Source: a virus. From it: DNA of 59,414 nt. Both the position numbers and the translations under genes were made by a program. The DNA lies in the IMG/VR virus record IMGVR_UViG_3300029923_000020, positions 1 to 59,414 of that record; one strand, given 5' to 3'. Below the pieces are notes generated by a model. That model was given only the letters and a program-made list of their open reading frames with translations, made no database searches and was not told the origin of the DNA. Shown piece by piece: positions 9,283-17,577 of this stretch. The first letter of the stretch is position 1; the number at the start of each line of letters is the position of its first letter.

Positions 9283-10119
9283 TTAGGCACCGACGCGGAA
9301 CAGCTTACCACCGTTCGCCGAGTCAGGAAAGCCACTGAACTCAGTGCTGAAGATTCGCTCTTTTTCAACCTCGTAAGCGAATTCCAGAGCACCAGCGGTC
9401 GCAGCCAGCGGAATGACGAAGTCCTCGGACTTGTCCGAATCCGGCAGAGCCATCGGGTGCAGGCGCAGCTCTTTCGCGATGTCCAGCAGGGAAGTGCCGA
9501 TAGCGGTGGTCACTTCAACGCTTTGCGAGGTCGGTGCAGCGCCGCCGCTCATCGCCAGAACAGTTACCGAGGCTTGACCGGCGACCAGGGTCATCGTGTT
9601 GCCAGCGGCACTCAGGGTGTCGTAGGTCACGTTTACGGCACCAGCAACGGCGACGTAGGTTGCGACCGAAATGTTCGCCGCGACGGAGGCGTTCAGGAAC
9701 GCAGCCAAGGCGATGGCAGTTGCGCTTACGGACACGCCAATGACCACTTCGTTCGCGGCACCGGTGGATGCGGTCTTGAAGGTGATCACAGAACCGTTGA
9801 CGTTGACAGTGTCGCCGTCGGCAGGGACCGAAGCCACGGTGATCTTGCCGGTAGCAGCAGAGCCACCAACGGTCACCAGGGTTGCGCCCGGCATGATGGT
9901 CACGAGGTTGGCGAGGGTGGTTTCAGCCAGCGGAACTTTTGCAGTCACGTCGCGGGACATGATGAATTCGTTCACGGTGCTTTTGCCGAACTGGTCGATG
10001 TTCACCTTGTGGGTGTCGGTCTTCACAGTAACGGTAACGCCGCCCTGGGTGTAGCCGAGGTCTTTGCCGTCGTAAAAGACTTTGCAGACGCCCAACTTGA
10101 CGTTTTTGGTATCAGACAT
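9283..10119 (-). CDS. Major tail tube protein
   Basis: A 278-residue tail tube subunit, identified by its place before the chaperone pair and by its composition. The start at 10119 has AAAGGAG ahead; an open frame further upstream has no such site. Residues about 85-190 form an extra Ala/Thr/Val-rich domain containing PADGDTVNVNG and IGVSVSATAIALAAFLNAS, a small beta domain often inserted into phage tube and decoration proteins. The flanking parts would form the tube barrel. The gene has its own promoter and is followed by a terminator, as expected for a protein made in many copies. Confidence 0.85.
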   Translation of the reverse strand: MSDTKNVKLGVCKVFYDGKDLGYTQGGVTVTVKTDTHKVNIDQFGKSTVNEFIMSRDVTAKVPLAETTLANLVTIMPGATLVTVGGSAATGKITVASVPADGDTVNVNGSVITFKTASTGAANEVVIGVSVSATAIALAAFLNASVAANISVATYVAVAGAVNVTYDTLSAAGNTMTLVAGQASVTVLAMSGGAAPTSQSVEVTTAIGTSLLDIAKELRLHPMALPDSDKSEDFVIPLAATAGALEFAYEVEKERIFSTEFSGFPDSANGGKLFRVGA

Positions 10120-10167
10120 GGTGTAGCTCCTTTGCAAAGGGGGTTGTATTGCGCGATGCGGAACATA

Positions 10168-10197
10168 CCATAAAATGGATGCTTTTTCCACAGACAA
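10168..10197 (-). promoter_or_regulatory. Possible tail tube promoter
   Basis: On the minus strand TTGTCT, an 18-base spacer and TTATGG (then TATGTT) lie about 50-80 bases upstream of the tail tube ATG. It sits directly after a terminator, which makes a fresh promoter here sensible. The match to sigma70 is moderate. Confidence 0.45.
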
Positions 10198-10224
10198 AAA
10201 AAAGCCAACTGGTTCAGGGTTGGC
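10196..10224 (-). terminator. Terminator after head-tail joining genes
   Basis: On the minus strand GCCAAC, a nine-base loop and GTTGGC are followed by eight T residues. It closes the head-completion gene group ending at 10255. Confidence 0.75.
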
Positions 10225-10254
10225 GAAAGGAGACTTTCAGGGTCAGTGGTCATG

Positions 10255-10725
10255 TTATCCGCCGAACAGGTCCATTGCAAGCTCTTGAATCAATCCTTGG
10301 GCCTCTTGTTCCATCGCTCTGGTCAGAAAGCCGCCGCCGACAGTTGCGCCGGATGCTTTCGCGCTAGAGAGCGGGCCCAGTTGCAGCGGGCCGACCGGTG
10401 TTAGGTGTTCGTGCATTTCGTATGCGTAGTCGCCGACTGTCTTCCCAGGGCGACCCGGTATCGGCATTGTCATGTCGATGTAGACTTCGATTTCCTGACG
10501 AACGAACTGACCAGTCGCTTCATCCCGTGCGCGCCCTGGGGTGGAAGGTGACACTTTGATCGCCTTTTCCAAGTTCCCTTCGTCGACCGGCGCCATCTTG
10601 ATTGCGAGTTCTTGAATCTTCTTCGCCTTCAGCCACATCTTCGACGTCACGCGCTTCTTCGTGTCCATGTCGACTCGGATGAGCATCGCTTCTACACCGG
10701 CAAACCCGCTGACTACGAGGCCCAT
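10255..10725 (-). CDS. HK97 gp10-like tail completion protein
   Basis: A 156-residue basic protein resembling the HK97 gp10 family of neck/tail-completion proteins: an N-terminal helix rich in Lys, then APVDEGNLEKAI, the family's typical A-P-V-D-x-G-x-L motif around residue 46-56. Proteins of this family sit at the head-tail interface. Its ATG overlaps the upstream stop (TAATG). The exact place in the neck is inferred from order. Confidence 0.72.
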   Translation of the reverse strand: MGLVVSGFAGVEAMLIRVDMDTKKRVTSKMWLKAKKIQELAIKMAPVDEGNLEKAIKVSPSTPGRARDEATGQFVRQEIEVYIDMTMPIPGRPGKTVGDYAYEMHEHLTPVGPLQLGPLSSAKASGATVGGGFLTRAMEQEAQGLIQELAMDLFGG

Positions 10726-11144
10726 TATTCGTCCGCCTCGTTGTAGCAGACGTCCATTGGCACCGTGAACTCAATGAAGTTGCCCAGGGTGACCGGGAAC
10801 GACACGGGCTTCGACGCCGGGCGCATGTATCGAACGAACATACCGCCAACTTGCTCGTCTGACTTGATCAGCAGTGCTGCCGTGGCTTGCTTGATCAGTA
10901 ACATCCCCGCTTCGAAGTTCCGCGTGCGAACAATGACCTGAAGGCGTGTTTTGAAGTATTCGGGCAGCTCGTAGTTGATGTGCGTCCCGGTTAGCGGCTG
11001 ACGCAACAAAATGCCAGCCTCACACTCTGTTGGCATCATGTTGACGAAGATGGTTGTGCCCAGGGTGCCCAGGTTCGCCGCTTGCAGTCTTTCAGCGATA
11101 GGTAGCAGGTTCACGATGGCAGCTCCCAGATTTTCAGTTCGCAT
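10725..11144 (-). CDS. Probable tail terminator / minor capsid protein
   Basis: A 139-residue protein located between a head-closure candidate and the gp10-like protein, the place occupied by tail terminator (gpU-like) proteins in siphoviruses. The middle has alternating beta-strand-like segments (KTRLQVIVRT, MFVRYMRPA, FIEFTVPMDV) as in that fold. There is no decisive motif; the call rests on size and order. It overlaps its neighbours by 34 bases upstream and one base downstream. Confidence 0.5.
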   Translation of the reverse strand: MRTENLGAAIVNLLPIAERLQAANLGTLGTTIFVNMMPTECEAGILLRQPLTGTHINYELPEYFKTRLQVIVRTRNFEAGMLLIKQATAALLIKSDEQVGGMFVRYMRPASKPVSFPVTLGNFIEFTVPMDVCYNEADE

Positions 11145-11461
11145 TCGTAGTGGTCGAGTAGACCAGCGGCGGACCAGCGTGGGTGGATCATCATGATGCG
11201 CAGGGTGAACCCGCGAATGATGAGAAAGTCGTGAAGAGTCGCCACAGTCTTGTTCGTCAGCAGCACGACAGCGTCGGCTTGGAATTCGTGCGCGTTGCCC
11301 CTTGATGCCGAACTGTCAGCGCGCACCGCCGACTTCACGTCAGTGGTCGGGAACTTCACAATCGACCCGCGCTCGCGAGACCGGACACCCTGAACCGGCT
11401 GGCCGTATACATCGTTGCCAGCCCGCTTCTCAATGACGAAAATCTGGTTAGGTCGCAGCAT
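11111..11461 (-). CDS. Probable head closure (stopper) protein
   Basis: A 116-residue protein with a short N-terminal segment (NQIFVIEKRAGNDVYGQPV) and beta-rich remainder, typical of head closure proteins such as SPP1 gp16 or HK97 gp7. It is placed between the adaptor candidates and the tail terminator candidate. It starts 14 bases inside the upstream gene and overlaps the next by 34 bases. The function is inferred from order and size. Confidence 0.5.
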   Translation of the reverse strand: MLRPNQIFVIEKRAGNDVYGQPVQGVRSRERGSIVKFPTTDVKSAVRADSSASRGNAHEFQADAVVLLTNKTVATLHDFLIIRGFTLRIMMIHPRWSAAGLLDHYECELKIWELPS

Positions 11462-12134
11462 GCGGGATCACCTCGGCTTTTGAGTTTGGGTGGAACACCG
11501 TCTTTTCCAGGTCCGCGAAGGATGGGTGAGCCTTGTCGTTGCCTTTCGGGCTGAACACGAGGCCGTCCTCTTCATGGTCCGGGTAGAACACTTCGGCCAG
11601 ACCGTCACCTACATCAGACAGTTGCTTCAGCAATTGGAGGCGATACACGAACTCGCGAGCGGCGAAGCTCAAGAGTCGGCTGGCGTCCCACTTGCGGTCT
11701 GCCGAGTCATGAGCGAAGAAGGTGATCTTCTGCACCCTGTTCGACAGCAGTTGCCCCATAGCGCCGCCGAGGGCTTTGGTGAACATCTTACCCAGGTCAT
11801 CGCGACCGGCGCGTAGGGCGCTGATCACCGTCTGAACGTTCTCTGCCGTGATGTGAGCGAAGTCAGCGTCGAAGCCTTCTGCGAGAGCTTGCATGCGCTC
11901 GCTGGTGACGTTATCTGCTGTCGGCGTGAGCGAAGCCACCAGTGCGGCGGCTTTCTCGCTCATACGCGCTACCAGAGCCTGACGTGCGACGTGCGACCAG
12001 CGGGTGAAGTCGACCACGTCACGCGGCGTCGGCTTGCTCCCGGGTTGCAGCAGTTGCAGGTAACGACCGTTGAGGGCCAGCAGAAACAGCTCGTGTTCGT
12101 CTACGACCTGGGCGGCGAAGGTTGTCGGTTCCAT
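11448..12134 (-). CDS. Uncharacterised virion-region protein
   Basis: A 228-residue protein of unknown function inside the head-completion block. It is mostly helical and moderately charged, with no membrane segment or recognisable motif. One untranslated base separates it from the 12136 gene, and it overlaps the next by 14 bases, so it is surely co-translated with neck genes and is probably a structural or assembly protein. Confidence 0.6.
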   Translation of the reverse strand: MEPTTFAAQVVDEHELFLLALNGRYLQLLQPGSKPTPRDVVDFTRWSHVARQALVARMSEKAAALVASLTPTADNVTSERMQALAEGFDADFAHITAENVQTVISALRAGRDDLGKMFTKALGGAMGQLLSNRVQKITFFAHDSADRKWDASRLLSFAAREFVYRLQLLKQLSDVGDGLAEVFYPDHEEDGLVFSPKGNDKAHPSFADLEKTVFHPNSKAEVIPHAAT

Positions 12135-12135
12135 A

Positions 12136-12972
12136 TTAGCGGCTCGTCTTCAGGCTGAAGCTAACAAACGGTGCCAGGTAACGCATCGCCGGGCGGCTCA
12201 CGCCAAGGTTCATGACTTTCCCACGGGCGAACACCTGCTTCGATTCGCCGATGCTGTCCTCTACCAGACCTTCGATTCGCTTCTGGAGAATGCTGCCGCC
12301 GGTCGAAGTCCCGAGAATGTCGTTCGCTTCTGCGATCTGGGCCAACTGCAACGCCTTCAAGAACCGCACGGGCAGTTGCAAGAACGCGGAGGCTGGCAGA
12401 AAGGTAATGTCGCCGCTGAAGCTGAAGAGGCCAGCGTAGGGGGTGATATACACGCCCTCCGGCACATAGTTCAGGCTGTCTTGAGCCCAGAAGTTCGCCT
12501 TCAGCAGCGAGTAGTTCAACATGCACATGCGCGCCCGGGCTTCTACCATCGCGGCGATCTTGTCTTTGTAGAGCGCCGCATCCCAACCTGTGAGGTTCGG
12601 GATGTCCAGCGCGGTAAGTTCTGCCTGATCGTAGCTCTGGAATGAGTTGACACCCATAACCAAAATATCAGACGCCTCGATAGCGTAGAGGCTGCGAATC
12701 GAGACCGTGTTGCCGCCCACCGCACAATACAACGTGATGCGGCGGGTGGCGCGGGTCAGACCTGGGTCGATTTGGTTTGCATCTGCCGGAACGTCGATTG
12801 TCACGCTTGCGGAGCCTGGCACAAAGCCGGGCAGCGCAGCGCGTGCGACGATTGACGCGCCCGACTGGTCGACTACGTCGTATTCCAATGAGTCGGCCGT
12901 GATTGGGTTGTCGAAGCTGTCCGTGATAGCGATCACGTTACGGACGGCCGTTCCAGCAAGATACATTTCCAT
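12136..12972 (-). CDS. Putative head-tail adaptor or structural protein
   Basis: A 278-residue protein with a beta-rich N-terminal half (residues 1-110) and a helical C-terminal half (about 120-250) that includes a helix with two Met/Cys-containing turns. Head-tail adaptors are usually helical and follow the capsid gene, so the C-terminal half could fill that role. This is inferred from order only. The gene lies ten bases after the preceding one and one base before the next. Confidence 0.45.
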   Translation of the reverse strand: MEMYLAGTAVRNVIAITDSFDNPITADSLEYDVVDQSGASIVARAALPGFVPGSASVTIDVPADANQIDPGLTRATRRITLYCAVGGNTVSIRSLYAIEASDILVMGVNSFQSYDQAELTALDIPNLTGWDAALYKDKIAAMVEARARMCMLNYSLLKANFWAQDSLNYVPEGVYITPYAGLFSFSGDITFLPASAFLQLPVRFLKALQLAQIAEANDILGTSTGGSILQKRIEGLVEDSIGESKQVFARGKVMNLGVSRPAMRYLAPFVSFSLKTSR

Positions 12973-12982
12973 TTCGTTGGCC

Positions 12983-13477
12983 TTATTGAGCTGCGGTGGC
13001 TTTTGCCAGTTCTTCGATCAGGTTGGTGATCGAATTGGATTTGATGCCAAGCGGTGTAGCGATTTCGCGCAGACCGGCGATGCCTTTCTTGTCAGCGATT
13101 TCTTCCAGGTCTTCGCGGCTGTATACGACGCTCGAACGCAGAATCGGCTGATCTTGTTTAGGCTGGTCGAGAGCGATCAAGACTGGCTCTTCGACCGATA
13201 CGCTTACCGGCAGCTCATCGTCGGGGGCTTTGTCCGTGGTCTCGCGACCAAAGACAGCCTCCTGATGCGCGGTATCCAGAAGGCGCTGTGCCGGGTTGCA
13301 GCTAGAGCCATCCTCAAACTCGCAAATCATCACAGCCGACATGCGGTTTGCGTCTTTGAACGGCACTGGGTGCGTAGACAGGCCATCTTCGAAGAAGAGG
13401 ATGCCCATCTGCCCAGAGTAGTGTTCGTAACCCGGCTGAGTCAGGCGGATTCGTTGTTGCGTGTCGGTGTGAATCAT
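12983..13477 (-). CDS. Small virion-region protein, paralogue of its upstream neighbour
   Basis: A 164-residue protein whose residues 10-37 (RLTQPGYEHYSGQMGILFFE and on) match the N-terminus of the 95-residue protein encoded just upstream. An acidic middle follows, then a C-terminal helical domain (residues about 118-164, SREDLEEIADKKGIAGLREI) like a small SAP/HeH or lysine-rich fold often found at the end of phage capsid-associated proteins. Its function is unknown; the capsid neighbourhood suggests a decoration or head-associated role. Confidence 0.6.
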   Translation of the reverse strand: MIHTDTQQRIRLTQPGYEHYSGQMGILFFEDGLSTHPVPFKDANRMSAVMICEFEDGSSCNPAQRLLDTAHQEAVFGRETTDKAPDDELPVSVSVEEPVLIALDQPKQDQPILRSSVVYSREDLEEIADKKGIAGLREIATPLGIKSNSITNLIEELAKATAAQ

Positions 13478-13497
13478 TTTGATACCCTCGCGTTGGC

Positions 13498-13785
13498 TTA
13501 TTCGGCTGCTGCGGGCTCGGCGGGCTCTTCAACTACAGGCTCCGCAACGACAGGCTCCACAACAGGTTCTGGTTCGACTACAGGTTCTGGTTCGGCTACC
13601 GGCTCTTCAACCACCGGCTGGAATTGCGGCGAACCAAGCTCTACAAGCTCACCCTGGACGACGTTCAGGATACCAGCAGATTGCTGGCCTGACACGCTTT
13701 GAGTGGACACGCCGTCGACGAAGTCGATGGAGCCCAACAGACCGGTGAAACCTTCGTAGCCAGCTTGCGTCAATTTTACGTGCAT
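13498..13785 (-). CDS. Small virion-region protein with Pro-Val-Glu tail
   Basis: A 95-residue protein. Residues 1-33 (VKLTQAGYEGFTGLLGSIDF and on) are paralogous to the next gene. The C-terminal third is a low-complexity repeat of Val-Val-Glu-Pro and Ala-Glu-Pro units, very acidic and probably extended. Such tails occur on capsid decoration or linker proteins. It lies directly downstream of the major capsid gene and its terminator. Function is unknown. Confidence 0.6.
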   Translation of the reverse strand: MHVKLTQAGYEGFTGLLGSIDFVDGVSTQSVSGQQSAGILNVVQGELVELGSPQFQPVVEEPVAEPEPVVEPEPVVEPVVAEPVVEEPAEPAAAE

Positions 13786-13815
13786 GGTGTAGTCCTCAGT
13801 TCGGATTAATCAGAT

Positions 13816-13850
13816 TAAAAAAAAGGCGAAGCCTTTTGAGCTTCGCCTTT
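13816..13850 (-). terminator. Terminator after major capsid gene
   Basis: On the minus strand AAAGGCGAAGC, a short loop TCAAAAG and GCTTCGCCTTT run into eight T residues. It lies 20 bases after the capsid stop and would limit transcription of the neck genes relative to capsid. Confidence 0.9.
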
Positions 13851-13870
13851 CACATCCAGCCAGTCAAGGC

Positions 13871-14803
13871 TTAGATGTTGGTAACGCCTTGCAGTTGAGC
13901 GATGGAGCGGGTGGATTTCAACACCAGGCCGCAATACCACTTCAGACGGATGCGGGTCGCATCCTTGTTTTGCACGGTGCCGATGTTCTCGACCACGATA
14001 CCAGCGTTGTCACCGCCGTAGATGCCGTGCAGGCCATCGACTTCGTTCATACGCAGAGCGTAGACCGAACCGGTGTTGGCGTTGGAACCGACGGTTTCGT
14101 TGCCGGCCAGGAACTCGTTCATGATGATCGGAACGCCGTTGTGGGTCAGCATCGGGCGACCGAAGTTTTCCAACTGCTGCATCACAGCGTCGGTGCCGTA
14201 GGTAGCGCGCAACAGGGCACGGTAAGCACGGATCGCACCACGACGCATCACGATCACGTCGGCGCCGTTCGGCACGGCATCCAGCAGTTCGTCGAGCATA
14301 GTCAGGGTCAGGGCGTTACCGTTGGTGCCTGCGGTGATGATTTGTTGACCACCGGCAGTTGCAGCGTAAGCCTGGGCTTGTGCGGCCAGTTGAGCCAGAC
14401 CGTCGAATTGCTTCGGCGAGTTGGTGGCGTTGCCCTGAGCCAGAACGCGGTGGAACTCACGACCAACGCCTTTGGCTTTCTTCTGAATCTGGATCGCCAT
14501 TTGGTTGTTGGTGTCGGACTGAGTGCCTTGCAGGAACTTGTCGACGTCGACATCGCCAGCCAGGATACGCAGCTTCGCTACGACTTCTTGGAAGGTGGAC
14601 GCGCTTTCGTTGATCGGGTCGTTCGGGTCGAGCCAGTCAGCAGTCGCGAGGGTGTTCTCACGGTTGTAGACGTAAGCCTTACCTTCGACACGCTTGAAGG
14701 GCAGAATGGAGAACAAATCATCCTTTTGGATGATTTCGTCAATGACGCCCGATTCCAGAGTGTTGTTACTCAGGCGGGCCGCTTCAACAGCTAACAGAGG
14801 CAT
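13871..14803 (-). CDS. Major capsid protein
   Basis: A 310-residue HK97-fold major capsid protein, identified by its place after the scaffold and by family features: an N-terminal arm (residues 1-45), an E-loop region with YNRENTLATADWLDPND, a long spine helix region, and a C-terminal segment (VRRGAIRAYRALLRATYG, DATRIRLKWYCGLVL). It is close in size to capsid proteins that need no N-terminal cleavage, and no protease gene is seen. It has its own strong promoter and its own terminator, in line with ~400 copies per head. Confidence 0.88.
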   Translation of the reverse strand: MPLLAVEAARLSNNTLESGVIDEIIQKDDLFSILPFKRVEGKAYVYNRENTLATADWLDPNDPINESASTFQEVVAKLRILAGDVDVDKFLQGTQSDTNNQMAIQIQKKAKGVGREFHRVLAQGNATNSPKQFDGLAQLAAQAQAYAATAGGQQIITAGTNGNALTLTMLDELLDAVPNGADVIVMRRGAIRAYRALLRATYGTDAVMQQLENFGRPMLTHNGVPIIMNEFLAGNETVGSNANTGSVYALRMNEVDGLHGIYGGDNAGIVVENIGTVQNKDATRIRLKWYCGLVLKSTRSIAQLQGVTNI

Positions 14804-14872
14804 GGTGTGCTTCCTTTTTCCAATTGATTGAAATGAGATATTTCAGTTCAGGGTCGAATCGGGCAAGGTCGC

Positions 14873-14940
14873 TTTTGCTCTCGATGTAGGACGGCAACAT
14901 ACAACAAACAGTCCATTTTGTAAATCCATCGAGAGCAAAA
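14873..14940 (-). promoter_or_regulatory. Capsid promoter enclosed by a perfect inverted repeat
   Basis: On the minus strand TTTACA (14924-14919), a 17-base spacer and TATGTT (14901-14896) form a good sigma70 promoter. It sits exactly inside two 14-base perfect inverted arms (14873-14886 and 14927-14940, CATCGAGAGCAAAA and its complement). The arrangement could be an operator pair or a structure that exposes the promoter. Confidence 0.7.
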
Positions 14941-14953
14941 ACTTCCTAGGCGA

Positions 14954-15868
14954 TTATTTGTTCGGTTGGCCCATCAGTGCAGCCAGACCGCCTTGAATCT
15001 TGTCGAGACCGGTCTTCTCGGCTTGATCATCCTTGGCCTTAGCCTGGGTGACCTTGCTGTTCGACTGGGCGCCCGGCTTAACGCCAGCCTTGATCAGATG
15101 TTCAGCGTCAGGATCGGCTTCAACGATTTTGCGCATGGCGATGTCGAAGCTGACCGGGTTGCCCAGACTGTCAACCAAGGCGGTGCGGTTCGCGGCGCCC
15201 TTCGGCTTGTCGTAACCGGTGACGGTGCCGTCTTCGCTCAAGTCAAAGTGACTGCCGTAGATCACGCGCGCTTTAGACGGCGTCAGGGTCAGCTCTTTGC
15301 TGATGAAGTCGGAGTTCGCGAACGAGCCACCCACGGTCATTTCGTTAATGCGGCTGTCCTTGTTGCCCAGCTCACCTTGCAACAGGGCGATCTGGTCGAT
15401 GAGCTTTTGCTTTTCAGCGGTGTGCTCTTCACCCATGCGAACCTTCAGTCGGTCCCATTCGCCCTTTTCTTCCAGCGCCTTTTCATCGGCCACCTTTTGA
15501 GCGTCCAGCAGTTTCTTCACTGCGACAGGGTCGATACCTTCGAAGTCTTTCAGCTTGGCCTTCAGGGCTTCAGCTTCGGTCTTCAGGGCCGTTTCGCTTT
15601 CCTTACGCTTCATCACTTCCTTCAGAAGTTTGGCTTCTTCGTCAGAAGGTTTGCGGTCACCGTCATTGCCGGTCTTCAGCTTGTCGGCTGCGGCTTTATC
15701 AGCGGCCTCCTTGTCGGAAGCGTCAGCCTTCAGCTTGTCGGCTGCGGCTTTATCAGCGGCGATCTTGTCGGCATCACTGCCGCCCAGGTCGTTGCCGTTG
15801 CCGTCGTTGGCTTCAAGATACACGCCAGCACGGCCCATGAAAGTTGCGAGGTTACGGTTGATCAGCAT
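14954..15868 (-). CDS. Capsid scaffolding protein
   Basis: A 304-residue, very charged helical protein between portal and capsid, as expected for a scaffold that guides procapsid assembly. After an N-terminal segment (residues 1-25) comes an Ala/Asp/Lys repeat region (about 30-70), then a long coiled coil (about 75-175) and a less charged C-terminal domain (180-270) that would contact the capsid protein. I start at ATG 15868, preceded by GAGAGAGG; an in-frame ATG at 15907 has a weaker site. A 33-base direct repeat lies inside the gene. Confidence 0.82.
   Translation of the reverse strand: MLINRNLATFMGRAGVYLEANDGNGNDLGGSDADKIAADKAAADKLKADASDKEAADKAAADKLKTGNDGDRKPSDEEAKLLKEVMKRKESETALKTEAEALKAKLKDFEGIDPVAVKKLLDAQKVADEKALEEKGEWDRLKVRMGEEHTAEKQKLIDQIALLQGELGNKDSRINEMTVGGSFANSDFISKELTLTPSKARVIYGSHFDLSEDGTVTGYDKPKGAANRTALVDSLGNPVSFDIAMRKIVEADPDAEHLIKAGVKPGAQSNSKVTQAKAKDDQAEKTGLDKIQGGLAALMGQPNK
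15674..15760 (-). repeat. 33-bp direct repeat inside scaffold gene
   Basis: Two identical 33-base copies (15674-15706 and 15728-15760) encode the repeated Ala-Ala-Asp-Lys-Leu-Lys segment of the scaffold. Exact identity at DNA level suggests a recent duplication or slippage. Confidence 0.85.
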
Positions 15869-15929
15869 GGTGAAAAGCCTCTCTCTTGGCTTGGATTTTT
15901 CAGTCACCGGTCTCGTGGTGACGGTTGGT

Positions 15930-17537
15930 TTATACAGCTTTCATTGTTGCAGTCGATTGATTCTTTTCGGCCGTTTTCTGTAGGGATTGGAGGTCACTTG
16001 CCACTTCCAACGGATCAACGGGCCAGTCTTTCAGTTGCGCTTCCATCGTTGCTCGCAGCGATGCTTTGAGTTGCGGGAAGAGCTTGTCGATCAGGGTCTT
16101 CATTTGCTCTTGACGAACCGCGTCCGGGGCGTCGACGAGCATCAGCCGTGCAGCAAGGTCGAATTCGTCATACAGGCCACGGGTGTCGAAGTTGTCAGGG
16201 TAGGAGACGAAACACTTGTCTTCGACCTTGGCTTCTTCGCCGTTCCACAGTGCGACGATTTCCACGATGCGATTCTCGATGATTTCGAGACTATCGGCCT
16301 TAGCTGCCAACAGAGCATTCACTCGCTCAAAGTCGTAAGCCTTAGCCACACCGCTGGAGTTGTCGATACCCTGCGAGTTGTCCTGTTTGGTTCTTTCACC
16401 AGCCAGACCCACCGTGTGGTAAATCTCGTTGATGATCTTGTTGATCACGTCCAGCAGGATACCTGCCTGTTTCACATCTGGCGAGAGGTAAAACGGAACA
16501 GCGCCACTTTCCCCGTCGAACAGAAAGATTCGGTTGGTCCCGACCTCCACCAGCTTGTTGTAGTTGTCGTCGCCCGGCAGCAGGTTTTGAGCTGGCATGG
16601 CGAGCTGACTGAACGTCTGGTCTTGAATGATTGCGTCAAGGTTCGACAGGTAGTTGCCCACAGCTTTGTCGAGATATGCAATATCGTCGATCAGTGCCGG
16701 GGTTACCCAGTCGTCGTCAGAGACGATGTTGTCCGCGAGGATTACAGGGACTTCGCCCAGGTTGTGGTTGCCCTGTTCAACAATGACGATCTTCTGTGAG
16801 CGGCCGATCTGCTTTCTGGTGAGAAGCACCCATTCGTTGCGCGTCCACAGACGGTAGAACGTGCTCTGCTTGCCGGAAGATGCCATAGGGTCGCTGTCGT
16901 CGCGGCGAATCTCCTTCAGCAGAATCCAGTTCAGGTCGCCGTCTTCGTCATGCGAATAGTCCAGAATATGTTCTGGCGGCACGATGTATGCGTAGGTCTT
17001 GATGTCGAGTGCTTTCGCCTCGGCAACACTCATTTCGGAGGCTTCTTCCGGGGCGTTGTTGTCGATCACGATTGCAACGCGGCCGAAAATGGAAGTCTTC
17101 TTGCTGATCTGCCTGGCGAAGTCTTTGATGCTCAGACCGTTGCGGGTGGCGCGCTTCCAGAACTTCTTCACCGATTCCGGCGCATCTTCGCTGCGTGTGA
17201 TGTTCTGCTTGAACAGGTATTTGTTCAGCAGGTCGACCACTTCCCGGGTGTGGTTGAAGCGATAGGCGCGAGCGAGTCGGTTGTTGAACTCCTTGTCGCC
17301 TTCCTTCAGGTAGCGGTGAACGTTCTCTTTGAACCACTCGCGCCCGCCGTTGTAGGTGGACTCAAGGAATTCCCAATGCTCTTTCGTTGCTTCATACAGC
17401 GGGTGCCGACGGGAAATGAGGGCGAGAAGCACTTTCTGCTCCGCGTCGTTAGCCACAAGCGGACCAGTGCCTGAAGCCGAAACTTCAACTGGGTCGATTG
17501 TGGCGATTTCACCTGGCTTTAGCGGGATAGTTTTCAT
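15930..17537 (-). CDS. Portal protein
   Basis: A 535-residue portal, the dodecameric ring through which DNA enters and leaves the head. It belongs to the DUF4055-like/SPP1-type portal group by layout: N-terminal helical wing with TKEHWEFLESTYNGGREW, a domain beginning RQISKKTSIFGRVAIVID, the stem and tunnel-loop region around residues 280-390 (VGNYLSNLDAIIQDQTF, IYHTVGLAGERTKQDNSQG), and a helical crown. It lies between large terminase and scaffold. It has its own promoter 9-37 bases upstream of its ATG. Confidence 0.9.
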   Translation of the reverse strand: MKTIPLKPGEIATIDPVEVSASGTGPLVANDAEQKVLLALISRRHPLYEATKEHWEFLESTYNGGREWFKENVHRYLKEGDKEFNNRLARAYRFNHTREVVDLLNKYLFKQNITRSEDAPESVKKFWKRATRNGLSIKDFARQISKKTSIFGRVAIVIDNNAPEEASEMSVAEAKALDIKTYAYIVPPEHILDYSHDEDGDLNWILLKEIRRDDSDPMASSGKQSTFYRLWTRNEWVLLTRKQIGRSQKIVIVEQGNHNLGEVPVILADNIVSDDDWVTPALIDDIAYLDKAVGNYLSNLDAIIQDQTFSQLAMPAQNLLPGDDNYNKLVEVGTNRIFLFDGESGAVPFYLSPDVKQAGILLDVINKIINEIYHTVGLAGERTKQDNSQGIDNSSGVAKAYDFERVNALLAAKADSLEIIENRIVEIVALWNGEEAKVEDKCFVSYPDNFDTRGLYDEFDLAARLMLVDAPDAVRQEQMKTLIDKLFPQLKASLRATMEAQLKDWPVDPLEVASDLQSLQKTAEKNQSTATMKAV

Positions 17538-17545
17538 ATTTCCTC

Positions 17546-17574
17546 AATATATCCGAATGACCTTATATGGACAA
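17546..17574 (-). promoter_or_regulatory. Portal promoter
   Basis: On the minus strand TTGTCC, a 17-base spacer and TATATT form a close sigma70-type promoter ending nine bases before the portal ATG; GAGGAAAT supplies the ribosome site. TTGTCC is also the core of the promoter family in the small-gene region. Confidence 0.65.
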
Positions 17575-17577
17575 GAG

